From assembly GCA_037045455.1 (NCBI GenBank), contig JBAOIN010000007.1:1-64000 (forward strand): 64,000 bases of DNA. The letters run 5' to 3'. Of this stretch, positions 8,290-15,991 are shown one piece after another; positions within the stretch are counted from its first letter, which is position 1; every line of letters starts with the position of its first letter. A program made the translations under genes and the position numbers. Source of the stretch: JADKAV01 sp037045455 (GTDB lineage: Bacteria; Actinomycetota; Actinomycetes; S36-B12; UBA10799). Below the pieces are notes generated by a model, which did not search any database, had not been told where the DNA came from, and saw only the letters and a program-made list of their open reading frames with translations.

Positions 8290-9515
8290 TGGGCTGGCGA
8301 CCCGCCAGTGGACTGCACTGGTTTCGCCGTGACCTGCGCGAGTTCGACAATCCGGCCCTGGACGCCGCCGGCCTCGACCGGGTCGGGGTGTTCGTGCACG
8401 ACCCCTATTTCAGCGCTGTCGGGGAACCCCGCGCCGCTCACCTGCGCGCGGCGCTGTCCGAACTCGACGTCCTGGAGGTCGCGGGGGACCCGGCTGCGCA
8501 GTTGATCCGCCTGGCCCGATCCCACGAGACCGATCGAGTGGTCTGTACGGGTGACACGACCCCGTACGGCCGGCGTCGGGACGAGCAGGTGCGGGCCGAG
8601 CTCGCCGCGCACGGGATCAGCCTGGAGTTTATCGACACCCCATATGCGATCCCGCCCGGCGTTGTGCGCAATCAGGCCGGCGCGGGCTTCCAGGTGTTCA
8701 CGCCGTTCTACAAGGCGTGGCTGGCGCAAGGCTGGGGTGCGCCGAAGGGGCGGATCCCCGCAACGCCTGCCGTGCGCCGCTGGCGGAAGTTCCGCAAGAA
8801 GGATCTGGCCGACTACAAGCAGAACCGGGACCTCGCCGCGCTGGACGGCACCAGCCGGTTGTCGGCTGCGTTGCATTTCGGGCAGATCCACCCCCGCACG
8901 ATCCTGGCCGACGTGCCGGACCCGCAGACGGACCCGTTCGTACGGCAGCTGGCCTGGCGGGAGTTCTGCGCCGACGTGCTCTGGCACCGGCCGCACGCCG
9001 CGTGGGCCAGCCTGGACGAGCGGTTCGACACCGATATGGAGTACTCCGACAATGCCGATCACTTCGAGGCGTGGACACAGGGCCGCACCGGGTTTCCCTT
9101 CGTCGACGCCGGCATGCGGCAACTGCTCGCGGAAGGCTGGATGCACAACCGGCTGCGTTTGGTGACGGCCAGCTTCTTGATCAAGGACCTGCATCTGCCC
9201 TGGCAGTGGGGCGCGAAGTGGTTCCTGCAGCATCTGGTGGACGGGGATGTGGCCAACAACCAGCTCGGCTGGCAGTGGGTGGCCGGGTGCGGCACCGACG
9301 CCGCACCGTACTTCCGGATCTTCAACCCCGTGACCCAGGGCCGCCGGTTCGACCCGGACGGGGCGTTCATCCGCCGTTACGTGCCCGAGCTGGCCGATGC
9401 GACCGACCCGCACGAGCCCGGTCTGCTCGCCCCCGATTACCCCGCGCCGATCGTGGATCACGCGCAGGAACGGGAAGTCGCGCTGGCCCGATTCCAGGCA
9501 CTGCCGGCCCGCTGA
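8289..9515 (+). CDS. phr: Deoxyribodipyrimidine photo-lyase / cryptochrome family
   Basis: The 408-residue flavoprotein repairs UV-induced pyrimidine dimers with blue light. It has the N-terminal antenna domain beginning LHWFRRDLREFDNPAL and the FAD domain with GTSRLSAALHFGQIHPR, QLAWREFCADVLWHRP, GFPFVDAGMRQLLAEGWMHN and the Trp-rich segment DVANNQLGWQWVAGCGTDAA. The three Trp-bearing motifs and WMHNRLR are the standard signature of class I CPD photolyases. The start overlaps the stop of the DtxR gene. A hairpin terminator follows directly. Confidence 0.95.
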   Translation: MGWRPASGLHWFRRDLREFDNPALDAAGLDRVGVFVHDPYFSAVGEPRAAHLRAALSELDVLEVAGDPAAQLIRLARSHETDRVVCTGDTTPYGRRRDEQVRAELAAHGISLEFIDTPYAIPPGVVRNQAGAGFQVFTPFYKAWLAQGWGAPKGRIPATPAVRRWRKFRKKDLADYKQNRDLAALDGTSRLSAALHFGQIHPRTILADVPDPQTDPFVRQLAWREFCADVLWHRPHAAWASLDERFDTDMEYSDNADHFEAWTQGRTGFPFVDAGMRQLLAEGWMHNRLRLVTASFLIKDLHLPWQWGAKWFLQHLVDGDVANNQLGWQWVAGCGTDAAPYFRIFNPVTQGRRFDPDGAFIRRYVPELADATDPHEPGLLAPDYPAPIVDHAQEREVALARFQALPAR

Positions 9516-9516
9516 T

Positions 9517-9546
9517 GATCAGGCGGCGTGCCTGATCTGCCTTTTC
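9517..9546 (+). terminator. Intrinsic terminator of the photolyase gene
   Basis: GATCAGGC-GGCGT-GCCTGATC (9517-9537) is a perfect 8-bp stem with a 5-nt loop, followed by TGCCTTTTCC. It starts one nucleotide after the stop codon. Confidence 0.75.
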
Positions 9547-9570
9547 CCTGATCAGTGGGAGACTATGCCG

Positions 9571-10368
9571 ATGGACGCGCCCGTGGTCGCCGTGCTCAGC
9601 CTTAAGGGCGGGGTGGGCAAGACGACTGTGACGCTCGGTCTGGCTAGCGCAGCGATGCAGGAAGGTCGCCGGGTGCTGGTCGTGGACCTTGATCCGCAGG
9701 CCAACGCGACAGCCGGACTGAACCTGCCGGGTGCGCCGGAGTTCACCAGCTCCGACGTGCTCTACGACGGCCGCTCCGGTGTGGCTCTCGATGCCATTGC
9801 CCCGACCGGGTGGGGGCCCCTGGTGGACGTCATCGCGGCCGAACGGGCCCTCGAGCACCGGGCCGTGCCGTCTGGCGCAGACCCTGGCCGCCGGCTGCAG
9901 CGCGCACTGCGGGGCGTCGGGGACCGCTACGACCTGATCCTTCTGGACTGCCCGCCGTCACTGGGCGAACTCACCCGCAACGCACTGTTCTCCGCAACCC
10001 AGGCCGTGGTCGTCACCGAACCCACCTACTTCGCGGTGCAAGGTGCCGAACAGGCGGTCGAGGCCGTTGACGTCGCCCGTCGGGAGGGCAACCCGCGCCT
10101 GACCGTGGTCGCGATCGTGCCCAACCGCACGCGGGCCGCACAGTCCGAACACCGCTACCGGCTCGAGGAGTTGCACGGGGTATTCGGGGATTCAGTGACC
10201 GAGCCGATCGCCGAACGCACCGCGATCCAGCAGGCGCAGGGCGCCGGTGTGCCGATTCACGCGTGGAAGTCGCGCGGTGCCGCGACCGCCGCCCGCACGT
10301 TCGATGATCTGCTCGGCCGGGTGGCACACGTCAGCGCCCGCGACCTCACCGCCCGGGAGGGACGATGA
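9571..10368 (+). CDS. ParA/Soj-family ATPase
   Basis: The protein (about 265 residues) has the deviant Walker A motif KGGVGKTT near its N-terminus, VVDLDPQANAT (switch I) and LILLDCPPSLG (Walker B), so it is a ParA-type partition ATPase. ATG codons at 9565 and 9571 are both possible; GGGAG lies 9 nt before 9571, which is preferred. Its stop overlaps the start of a small ribbon-helix-helix protein, a ParA-plus-DNA-binding-adaptor pairing common on plasmids. Here it sits alone between metabolic genes with no ParB, so a role other than chromosome segregation is possible. Confidence 0.88.
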   Translation: MDAPVVAVLSLKGGVGKTTVTLGLASAAMQEGRRVLVVDLDPQANATAGLNLPGAPEFTSSDVLYDGRSGVALDAIAPTGWGPLVDVIAAERALEHRAVPSGADPGRRLQRALRGVGDRYDLILLDCPPSLGELTRNALFSATQAVVVTEPTYFAVQGAEQAVEAVDVARREGNPRLTVVAIVPNRTRAAQSEHRYRLEELHGVFGDSVTEPIAERTAIQQAQGAGVPIHAWKSRGAATAARTFDDLLGRVAHVSARDLTAREGR

Positions 10369-10658
10369 TCAATCCGCCACCACGGCCGGCTCTGCGCAAG
10401 GCCCCGGACTCCGATGTGCACCCGGTTGCCGTGACCGCGCCGGCGCGGGTGCCCACCGAACTGCGACCGGTGGTCGGTATCGGTGGTCGCACGTCGGACA
10501 CCCTGGTGTCCCGGCCGGCCAAGAAGGTGAAGCGGTCCACGCTCGAGGTGAAGCTGCCGAAACCCCTGCTGAAGGCTGCGCGCCAGGCTGCGAAGACCCG
10601 CAAGGAGGACTTGCAAGACGTGGTCGAGGCGGCTTTGCGGGAGTACGTGGCACGCTGA
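10365..10658 (+). CDS. Small ribbon-helix-helix protein, putative partner of the ParA ATPase
   Basis: The 97-residue protein has a disordered Pro/Arg-rich N-terminal half and a C-terminal half (KRSTLEVKLPKPLLKAARQA to AALREYVAR) that looks like a ribbon-helix-helix DNA-binding fold: one beta strand followed by two amphipathic helices. The ATGA overlap with the ParA gene indicates translational coupling. By analogy with ParG-type proteins it may bind a centromere-like site or regulate its own operon; no such iteron cluster is visible nearby. Confidence 0.7.
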   Translation: MINPPPRPALRKAPDSDVHPVAVTAPARVPTELRPVVGIGGRTSDTLVSRPAKKVKRSTLEVKLPKPLLKAARQAAKTRKEDLQDVVEAALREYVAR

Positions 10659-10700
10659 GCACGCTGCCTGTTTTTGAAGCCCCGGATCCCTCCCCAAGCC

Positions 10701-10794
10701 CGATCGGTGAGCATTGCGGGCATTCGTTAGCACCTCGGGCGGGGTTTTGGCGCCCGGAAAGCTAACCGATGCCCCGAATGCTCACCGATCGGGG
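10701..10794. repeat. Dispersed palindromic repeat, family A (copy 2)
   Basis: The left arm (10701-10732) has ATCGGTGAGC and ATTCGTTAGC with a 19-nt period. The right arm (10761-10794) is its mirror, GCTAACCGATGCCCCGAATG followed by CTCACCGATC. The loop is about 28 nt. It lies between convergent genes (RHH protein and pdxH) and is probably a bidirectional terminator. Confidence 0.75.
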
Positions 10795-10846
10795 ACTGCC
10801 CCCGCTAAGCCATGACGGACGCTGGTTCGTGAGTAGACGCGATCAT

Positions 10847-11497
10847 TCAGGGCGCCAGTCGCTCCCGGCGCCAGCCGTCCGGGTCGTCAAGGCTGACCTC
10901 CCCGCGTGCGGTCATGCGCAACCGGTCGTGCAGCCGCGAGGGCTGACCCTGCCAGAACTCGATGGTGCGCACCCGGATGACGTAGCCGCCCCATGAGTCC
11001 GGCCGGGGAACGTCGTGCGCGAATCGCGCAGTCACATCGGCGAGATGGGCGCGCAGGTACTCCCGGTCCGGGATGACCGAGGACTGGGGTGAGGACCAGG
11101 CCCCGAGCTGGGCGTCGCGCGGCCGGCTGGCGAAGTAGGCGTCGGATTCCTCCTGGGGAAGCCGGGCCGCGATCCCGGTCACGCGGACCTGCCGGTGCTG
11201 GGGCTGCCAGTGGAAGCACAACCCCACCTGCGGGTTCTGGGCGATCTGGCGGGCCTTGTCGGATGTGTAATTGGTGAAGAAGACGAATCCCTGCGCCGTG
11301 ACCTCCTTGCACAAGATCGTGCGCACGTGGGGTTGGCCGGCCGCATCGACGGTGGCCACGGCCATGGCATTGGGCTCCTCGATCCCAGCAGTGGCGGCCT
11401 CCTGCAACCAGGACTGGAACTGCCCGAGTGGGGTGAGCAGGAGGTCCTGCTCCAGCAGCGGACCGACCTGGTAGTCGACCCGGCGGATTTCGTTCAT
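10847..11497 (-). CDS. pdxH: Pyridoxamine 5'-phosphate oxidase
   Basis: The 216-residue FMN enzyme makes pyridoxal 5'-phosphate from pyridoxine or pyridoxamine phosphate. It shows NAMAVATVDAAGQPHVRTIL, the FMN-binding VFFTNYTSDKARQI, FHWQPQHRQVRVTG, SRPRDAQLGAWSSPQS and the C-terminal EFWQGQPSRLHDR with the substrate-binding RLHDR, ending in the usual WRRERLAP. It is full length for the family. It is transcribed divergently from citrate synthase. Confidence 0.97.
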   Translation of the reverse strand: MNEIRRVDYQVGPLLEQDLLLTPLGQFQSWLQEAATAGIEEPNAMAVATVDAAGQPHVRTILCKEVTAQGFVFFTNYTSDKARQIAQNPQVGLCFHWQPQHRQVRVTGIAARLPQEESDAYFASRPRDAQLGAWSSPQSSVIPDREYLRAHLADVTARFAHDVPRPDSWGGYVIRVRTIEFWQGQPSRLHDRLRMTARGEVSLDDPDGWRRERLAP

Positions 11498-11577
11498 GGC
11501 ACCTGCCGCAGGTACGTGGATGTGGTACTGCCATTAGGTTAGTGACCTGGAGCCCCCGCGAGCCCTGGAGTGTGCAG

Positions 11578-12720
11578 ATGAGTGACTTCGTACCCGGCCT
11601 GGAAGGCGTCATCGCGTTCGAGACCGAGATCGCCGAGCCGGACAAGGAAGGCAGTTCGCTGCGGTATCGCGGGGTCGACATCGAGGACTTGGTCGGCCGT
11701 GTCTCCTTCGGCAACGTGTGGGGCCTGCTGGTCGACAACGAGTTCAACCCGGGCCTGCCGCCCGCCGAGCCGTTCCCGATCCCCGTGCACTCCGGGGACG
11801 TCCGCGTCGATGTCCAAAGCGCGATCGCGATGCTCGCCCCGGCCTGGGGCCTTAAACCTCTACTTGACATTGACGATGACACTGCCCGCGAGAACCTCGC
11901 GCACGTCTCGGTGATGGCCATGTCGTTCGTGGCCCAGTCCGCACGTGGCCTGGGCCAGCCGATGGTGCCGCAGACCGAGATCGACAAAGCAAAGACGATC
12001 GTCGAACGGTTCATGGTCCGCTGGCGCGGTGAGCCAGAACCGGCCCATGTGCAAGCCGTCGACGCGTACTTCGTATCGGCCGCCGAGCACGGCATGAACG
12101 CCTCCACGTTCACCTCGCGGGTGATCGCCTCGACCGGTGCCGACGTGGCTGCGGCCATCAGCGGGGCTGTCGGCGCCATGAGTGGCCCGCTGCACGGCGG
12201 TGCGCCCAGTCGTGTGCTGGGCATGATCGAGGAGATCGAGCGCAGCGGCGACGCCACCGCTTACGTGAAGGGCGTCCTGGACCGCGGTGAGCGTTTGATG
12301 GGCTTCGGCCACCGCGTCTACCGGGCCGAGGACCCGCGCGCCCGGGTGCTGCGCCGGACCGCCCGCGAGCTGAACGCCCCGCGCTACGAGGTCGCCGAGG
12401 CGCTGGAGAAGGCGGCACTGGAGGAGTTGCGGGCCCGCCGTCCCGACCGCGTGCTGGAGACCAACGTCGAGTTCTGGGCCGCGATCGTGCTTGACTTCGC
12501 GCAAGTTCCAGCACACATGTTCACCTCGATGTTCACGTGCGCCCGGCTGGCCGGCTGGAGCGCCCACACCTTGGAGCAGAAGCGCACCGGTCGGCTGATC
12601 CGGCCATCCGCGCGCTACGTGGGGCCGGCGCCGCGTCGCCCCGAAGACGTGCCTGGCTGGGATCCGGTCATGGTGGCGCCCAGCGGCTACTCGCCCGAGG
12701 TCGGTTTCCGCGTCGAGTAG
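11578..12720 (+). CDS. citA: Citrate synthase 2
   Basis: The 380-residue enzyme condenses acetyl-CoA and oxaloacetate at the entry to the TCA cycle. EHGMNAST and GPLHGGAPSRV carry the two catalytic His residues, GFGHRVYR is the CoA/oxaloacetate-binding loop, and NVEFWAAIVLDFAQVPAHMF holds the catalytic Asp region in the form typical of actinobacterial citrate synthase 2. The ATG at 11578 is chosen for the TGGAG 8 nt upstream; in-frame codons before it lack a site. The divergent position to pdxH and the downstream serC match the mycobacterial citA neighbourhood. Confidence 0.96.
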   Translation: MSDFVPGLEGVIAFETEIAEPDKEGSSLRYRGVDIEDLVGRVSFGNVWGLLVDNEFNPGLPPAEPFPIPVHSGDVRVDVQSAIAMLAPAWGLKPLLDIDDDTARENLAHVSVMAMSFVAQSARGLGQPMVPQTEIDKAKTIVERFMVRWRGEPEPAHVQAVDAYFVSAAEHGMNASTFTSRVIASTGADVAAAISGAVGAMSGPLHGGAPSRVLGMIEEIERSGDATAYVKGVLDRGERLMGFGHRVYRAEDPRARVLRRTARELNAPRYEVAEALEKAALEELRARRPDRVLETNVEFWAAIVLDFAQVPAHMFTSMFTCARLAGWSAHTLEQKRTGRLIRPSARYVGPAPRRPEDVPGWDPVMVAPSGYSPEVGFRVE

Positions 12721-12727
12721 ATGCGCG

Positions 12728-12766
12728 ATGTGCCGCAGAGGCGAGATTCTCGCTCCTGTGGCACAT
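12728..12766. terminator. Long hairpin after citA
   Basis: ATGTGCCGCAGAGGCGAGA (12728-12746) pairs with TCTCGCTCCTGTGGCACAT (12748-12766) at 16 of 19 positions with almost no loop. There is no T tract, so it would be an I-shaped terminator of the actinobacterial kind. Confidence 0.65.
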
Positions 12767-12811
12767 TGCTGACGCCACGGGGGTCAGGCAGCTGGCTGGT
12801 CTCGCGCCTCA

Positions 12812-12817
12812 TAGCCT
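12812..12817 (+). promoter_or_regulatory. Leaderless-type -10 element of serC
   Basis: TAGCCT lies 6 nt before the GTG start of serC, with no Shine-Dalgarno sequence between. Confidence 0.6.
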
Positions 12818-12823
12818 TAGAAG

Positions 12824-13938
12824 GTGACTGACCTGCAGATCCCCGCCGACCTCCTGCCCGTTGATGGCCGCTTCGGAAGTGGCCCGTCCAAGGTGCGCCA
12901 GGCACAGGTGGACGCGCTGTCCGCCGCCGCTCCGCACTACCTCGGCACGTCGCACCGCAAGCCCGGAGTGAAGGGCGAGGTCAAGCGGTTGAGGGAGGGT
13001 CTGCGCGACCTGTTCAGCCTGCCCGAGGGGTACGAAGTGATCCTCGGCAACGGCGGCACCACTGCGTTCTGGGACATCGCCACGTTCGGCCTGATCGAGG
13101 CGCGCGGGCAGTTCCTGTCCTTTGGGGAGTTCGGCTCGAAATTCGCCAAGGCCGCTGCCACCGCGCCACACCTCGGTGACATGGACATCCGGACGTTCGA
13201 ACCCGGTACGGCCGGACCGTTCGAGCCCGGGGATTTCGACGTCTACGCCAGCCCCCACAACGAGACCAGCACTGGTGTGGCGATCGAGGCGGTGCGGCCG
13301 GCGGGAACCGGTGACGCGCTCGTGATGTTCGACGCCACGTCTGCTGCCGGTGGGCTGCCGGTCGTGGCCGAGGACTTCGACGTCTACTACTTCGCTCCCC
13401 AGAAGTGCTTCGCCTCCGACGGCGGACTCTGGTTCGCGCTGATGTCGCCGCGGGCACTTGGAACGGGCCGCCACGATCGCTGCCAGTGGCCGTTGGGTGC
13501 CGGCGTTCCTGGACCTGTCCATCGCGATCGACAACTCCCGCCAGGAGCAGACTTACAACACCCCGGCGCTGGCCACGATCTTCCTGATGGCCGAGCAGGT
13601 CGACTGGTTCAACGCCAACGGTGGGCTGAAGTGGGCGGCCGGCCGCAGCGCCGAGCAGTGCCGAGAACCTGTACGGCTGGGCGGACTCCACCGACTACAC
13701 CAGTCCCTATGTGAGTGACCCGGCACTGCGCTCCAACGTCGTGGGCACGGTCGACTTCGACGATCGGGTGGATGCCGCGCAGGTCGCCAAGGTGCTGCGG
13801 GCCAACGGCGTGGTCGACGTCGAGCCGTACCGCAAGCTCGGCCGCAACCAACTGCGAGTGGCGATGTTCCCGGCGATTGACCCCGAGGATGTGCAGGCGC
13901 TCACCGCCTGCATCGACTGGGTGGTCGGGCACCTGTAG
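12824..13938 (+). CDS. serC: Phosphoserine aminotransferase (two frameshifts)
   Basis: Three successive frames together encode a complete actinobacterial SerC, which converts 3-phosphohydroxypyruvate to phosphoserine with PLP. Frame 1 (to about 13456) has DGRFGSGPSKVR, GTSHRKPGVKGEV, ILGNGGTTAFWD and FAPQKCFASDGG with the PLP-binding Lys. Frame 2 gives LERAATIAASGRWVP and NSRQEQTYNTPALATIF. Frame 3 gives NLYGWADSTDYTSPYVSDPA and EPYRKLGRNQLRVAMFP. Each switch needs removal of one base: a T near 13458 and one base near 13655-13660. All motifs survive, so sequence error or very recent inactivation is likely. Confidence 0.88.
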
Positions 13939-14056
13939 GGGTGCAAGGCGGCCCTTTTCCGGACGTTTATCCGCGCGCTCGGCGCAAAGGCATGGATCCA
14001 GGTCACATCTGGCCCCCATCCGCGCGTTTGTGATCGGCCCGTTCCGCGGTCGCGCT

Positions 14057-14062
14057 TAGCCT
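14057..14062 (+). promoter_or_regulatory. Leaderless-type -10 element
   Basis: TAGCCT lies 6 nt before the GTG at 14069, without a Shine-Dalgarno sequence. Confidence 0.6.
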
Positions 14063-14068
14063 GGGACG

Positions 14069-14518
14069 GTGAGCGACTACCCGACCATGCAACTTCCGCC
14101 GTCCGGGCCCCCGGAAGAACCGCCGCAGGACGACGCGAGGCCCTCGAGGTGGCCCATCGTCGTGGCTGTGCTGGTGGCGGTCGCGCTCGGCTTGGGGGCC
14201 GGCGCGCTGTGGGCGGCGCGCAGCAATTCCGGCAATGACGAGCCCACCCCGACACCCACGGTGACCCGCTCACCAACGCCCACGACGGCCCGCCCCACGC
14301 CGACCTCGGCTGCGCCCACCACCGTTGCTCCGACGACTCCGACTGCCACGGCCAGCCCGACCACCGCCAGCCCAACTCCGACCAAGACCCGGACGGCGAC
14401 CCCGGCCCCGACCAAGACGACTACCAGTCCGCCCTTGGAGGAGGAGACCGAGCCGGAGGGGCCACCGCCGTCGGCAGTACCCGACGAGGGTGACTTCGAG
14501 ACCTCCGGGGCCCCGTGA
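14069..14518 (+). CDS. Single-pass membrane protein with Pro/Thr-rich extracellular stalk
   Basis: The 149-residue protein has a short Pro-rich cytoplasmic N-terminus, one membrane helix (PIVVAVLVAVALGLGAGALW, about residues 29-48) and about 90 residues dominated by Pro, Thr, Ala and Ser (TPTPTVTRSPTPTT and similar), ending in an acidic tail. The tail looks like a wall-spanning stalk, and its Thr-rich stretches could be O-mannosylated as in other actinobacteria. No catalytic domain is present. It starts a run of small membrane genes leading to DUF2530 and DUF3027. Confidence 0.75.
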   Translation: MSDYPTMQLPPSGPPEEPPQDDARPSRWPIVVAVLVAVALGLGAGALWAARSNSGNDEPTPTPTVTRSPTPTTARPTPTSAAPTTVAPTTPTATASPTTASPTPTKTRTATPAPTKTTTSPPLEEETEPEGPPPSAVPDEGDFETSGAP

Positions 14519-14519
14519 C

Positions 14520-14618
14520 GTGAACCCCCGTACCCGTCGCCTAGTGACCCTAGGCGTGCTGTTCGGCCTGGTGGTCTTGATCGCCGTGCTGGCTGCCGTT
14601 CGCGCGAGCGGTGGGTAG
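14520..14618 (+). CDS. Very small membrane protein (32 residues)
   Basis: A GTG codon one nucleotide after the preceding stop opens a 32-codon frame ending at TAG 14616-14618. The product starts MNPRTRRLVTLGVLFG and continues with a hydrophobic helix and AAVRASGG. A positively charged N-terminus followed by one membrane helix is typical of small membrane proteins. Tight packing between two genes and the following overlap-scale gap support it. Function is unknown. Confidence 0.55.
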   Translation: MNPRTRRLVTLGVLFGLVVLIAVLAAVRASGG

Positions 14619-14631
14619 TAACGTCGGGGGC

Positions 14632-14862
14632 GTGGATGTGCAGCCCCTGGACGCGGACGGTGTCGGTGCCGTGGCTGTCGGGACCGGCGCCTGGATCCTG
14701 GCGTTCGGCGTGCTGTGGATCTTCTTCCGGGATGAACTCACCGCCCACGGAACGCAATGGTGGTTGACCGTCTGCCTCGTCGGAGCCGGGCTGGGACTGC
14801 TCGGACTGGGCTACACGATGCGCCGGCGAGCCGCGTATCGCAAGGCCGGTGAGCATGTCTGA
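14632..14862 (+). CDS. DUF2530 family membrane protein
   Basis: The protein of about 76 residues begins VDVQPLDADGVGAVAVGTGA and has two membrane helices separated by FFRDELTAHGTQWWL, followed by LGYTMRRRAAYRK. This is the layout of actinobacterial DUF2530 proteins, which commonly sit next to DUF3027 genes as here. GTG at 14632 or 14638 could be the start; GGGGG precedes the second by about 5 nt. It overlaps the DUF3027 start by 8 nt. Confidence 0.75.
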   Translation: MDVQPLDADGVGAVAVGTGAWILAFGVLWIFFRDELTAHGTQWWLTVCLVGAGLGLLGLGYTMRRRAAYRKAGEHV

Positions 14863-15703
14863 GGAGGAACTGGCCACCATCCTGGTCGGCGAGGTCACCG
14901 AGGTTGAAGTGCCCGAACAGGTCGTGCAGGACTGGCCACTGGATGAGGTCGGTGCGGAAGCTATCGACGTCGCCCGGCAGGCCCTTCTGGCCGAGGCTGA
15001 CGAGTCGCAGGTCGGAGATCACCTCAAAGCAGTCGCCGAGGGACCGCTTGTCGTCACCCACTACTTTGCCGGCAACGTTGCCGGCTACACCGGCTGGCGC
15101 TGGGCCGTCACGGTCACCCGTGCGCCCGACACTGATCAGGTGACGGTCGACGAGACAGCGCTGTTGCCCGATAGCGATGCGCTGCTGGCCCCGGCCTGGG
15201 TGCCGTGGAAGCAGCGCATCCTCTCCGGCGACCTCAAGGCCGGCGACGTCATGGTGACTGAAGTCGACGACCCGCGGCTGGTACCCGGCCTGACCGAGAA
15301 CGACATCCCCGAGGAAGTCTCCGACTTGCAACCACCGCAGTGGGAGATCGGGCTCGGGCGAGTGCGCATCCTCAGTCCCGAGGGTCGCCGCGAAGCCGCT
15401 CACCGCTGGTACCGGGAAGTGGGTCCCCGGTCCCCGATCGCCAGGGCCGCCGACCTGCACTGCACGACGTGCGGATTCCTGATGCTCATCGCAGGGCCGC
15501 TTGGACAGGCCTTCGGCGTGTGTGCCAACGGGTACTCACCGGTGGACGGGCGAATCGTGGCAATGACCTTCGGATGCGGCGCGCACAGCGAAACCATGGA
15601 GAAGCCCGGCGTTGCGGTCGCCGACGTGGTGGTCGATGAGGTCGGGTACGACGAGATGCCGTCAGCACAGGATGGCGCGGACGTGACGAACCGGCCAGGA
15701 TAG
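14855..15703 (+). CDS. DUF3027 family protein (ends at an in-frame amber codon)
   Basis: The 282-residue product matches DUF3027 by layout: VTHYFAGNVAGYTGWRWAVT, LLAPAWVPWKQRI, DPRLVPGLTEND, and a Cys pair (LHCTTCGFLM) with later Cys residues (GVCANGYSPVDG, FGCGAHSET) that may bind metal. Mycobacterial Rv0883c is the likely relative. The ATG at 14855 is preferred over GTG 14849. The frame ends at TAG 15701-15703, but the same frame continues open for another 95 codons of acidic repeats, so the true protein may be longer (see next entry). Confidence 0.82.
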   Translation: MSEEELATILVGEVTEVEVPEQVVQDWPLDEVGAEAIDVARQALLAEADESQVGDHLKAVAEGPLVVTHYFAGNVAGYTGWRWAVTVTRAPDTDQVTVDETALLPDSDALLAPAWVPWKQRILSGDLKAGDVMVTEVDDPRLVPGLTENDIPEEVSDLQPPQWEIGLGRVRILSPEGRREAAHRWYREVGPRSPIARAADLHCTTCGFLMLIAGPLGQAFGVCANGYSPVDGRIVAMTFGCGAHSETMEKPGVAVADVVVDEVGYDEMPSAQDGADVTNRPG

Positions 15704-15991
15704 CCGGACGCCAAATCGATCGCCGGCGAGGTGCTGGCTCAGGATGAGCCGGACGCCGAATCGATGGCCGACGAGGTGCTGGCTCAGGATGAGCCGGACG
15801 CCGAACCTGAGCCGGCCAAGGAAGTCGCTCAGGATGCCGGACCCCCGGCCGCGTCGGAACGGGAGCAAGACGCCGGACCGAGGACCGATGAGGTGCCGCA
15901 ATCCGACGATGCGGAGGACGTTGCAGCACAGGATGAGCCGCAAACCGAACTCACCGCCGATGATGCAGAACCGACCGAGGAGGGCGCATGA
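15704..15991 (+). pseudogene. Acidic repeat tail in frame with DUF3027, separated by one TAG
   Basis: Directly after the amber codon, the same frame encodes PDAKSIAGEVLAQDE, then PDAESMADEVLAQDE, then PDAEPEPAKEVAQDA and further acidic sequence, ending at TGA 15989-15991. The DNA has a 45-nt period (CCGGACGCC at 15704, 15749 and 15794). The TGA overlaps the ATG of the next gene (ATGA), the junction expected of a real gene end. DUF3027 proteins often carry acidic C-termini. I infer a disrupted or misread C-terminal tail, not a separate gene. Confidence 0.6.
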
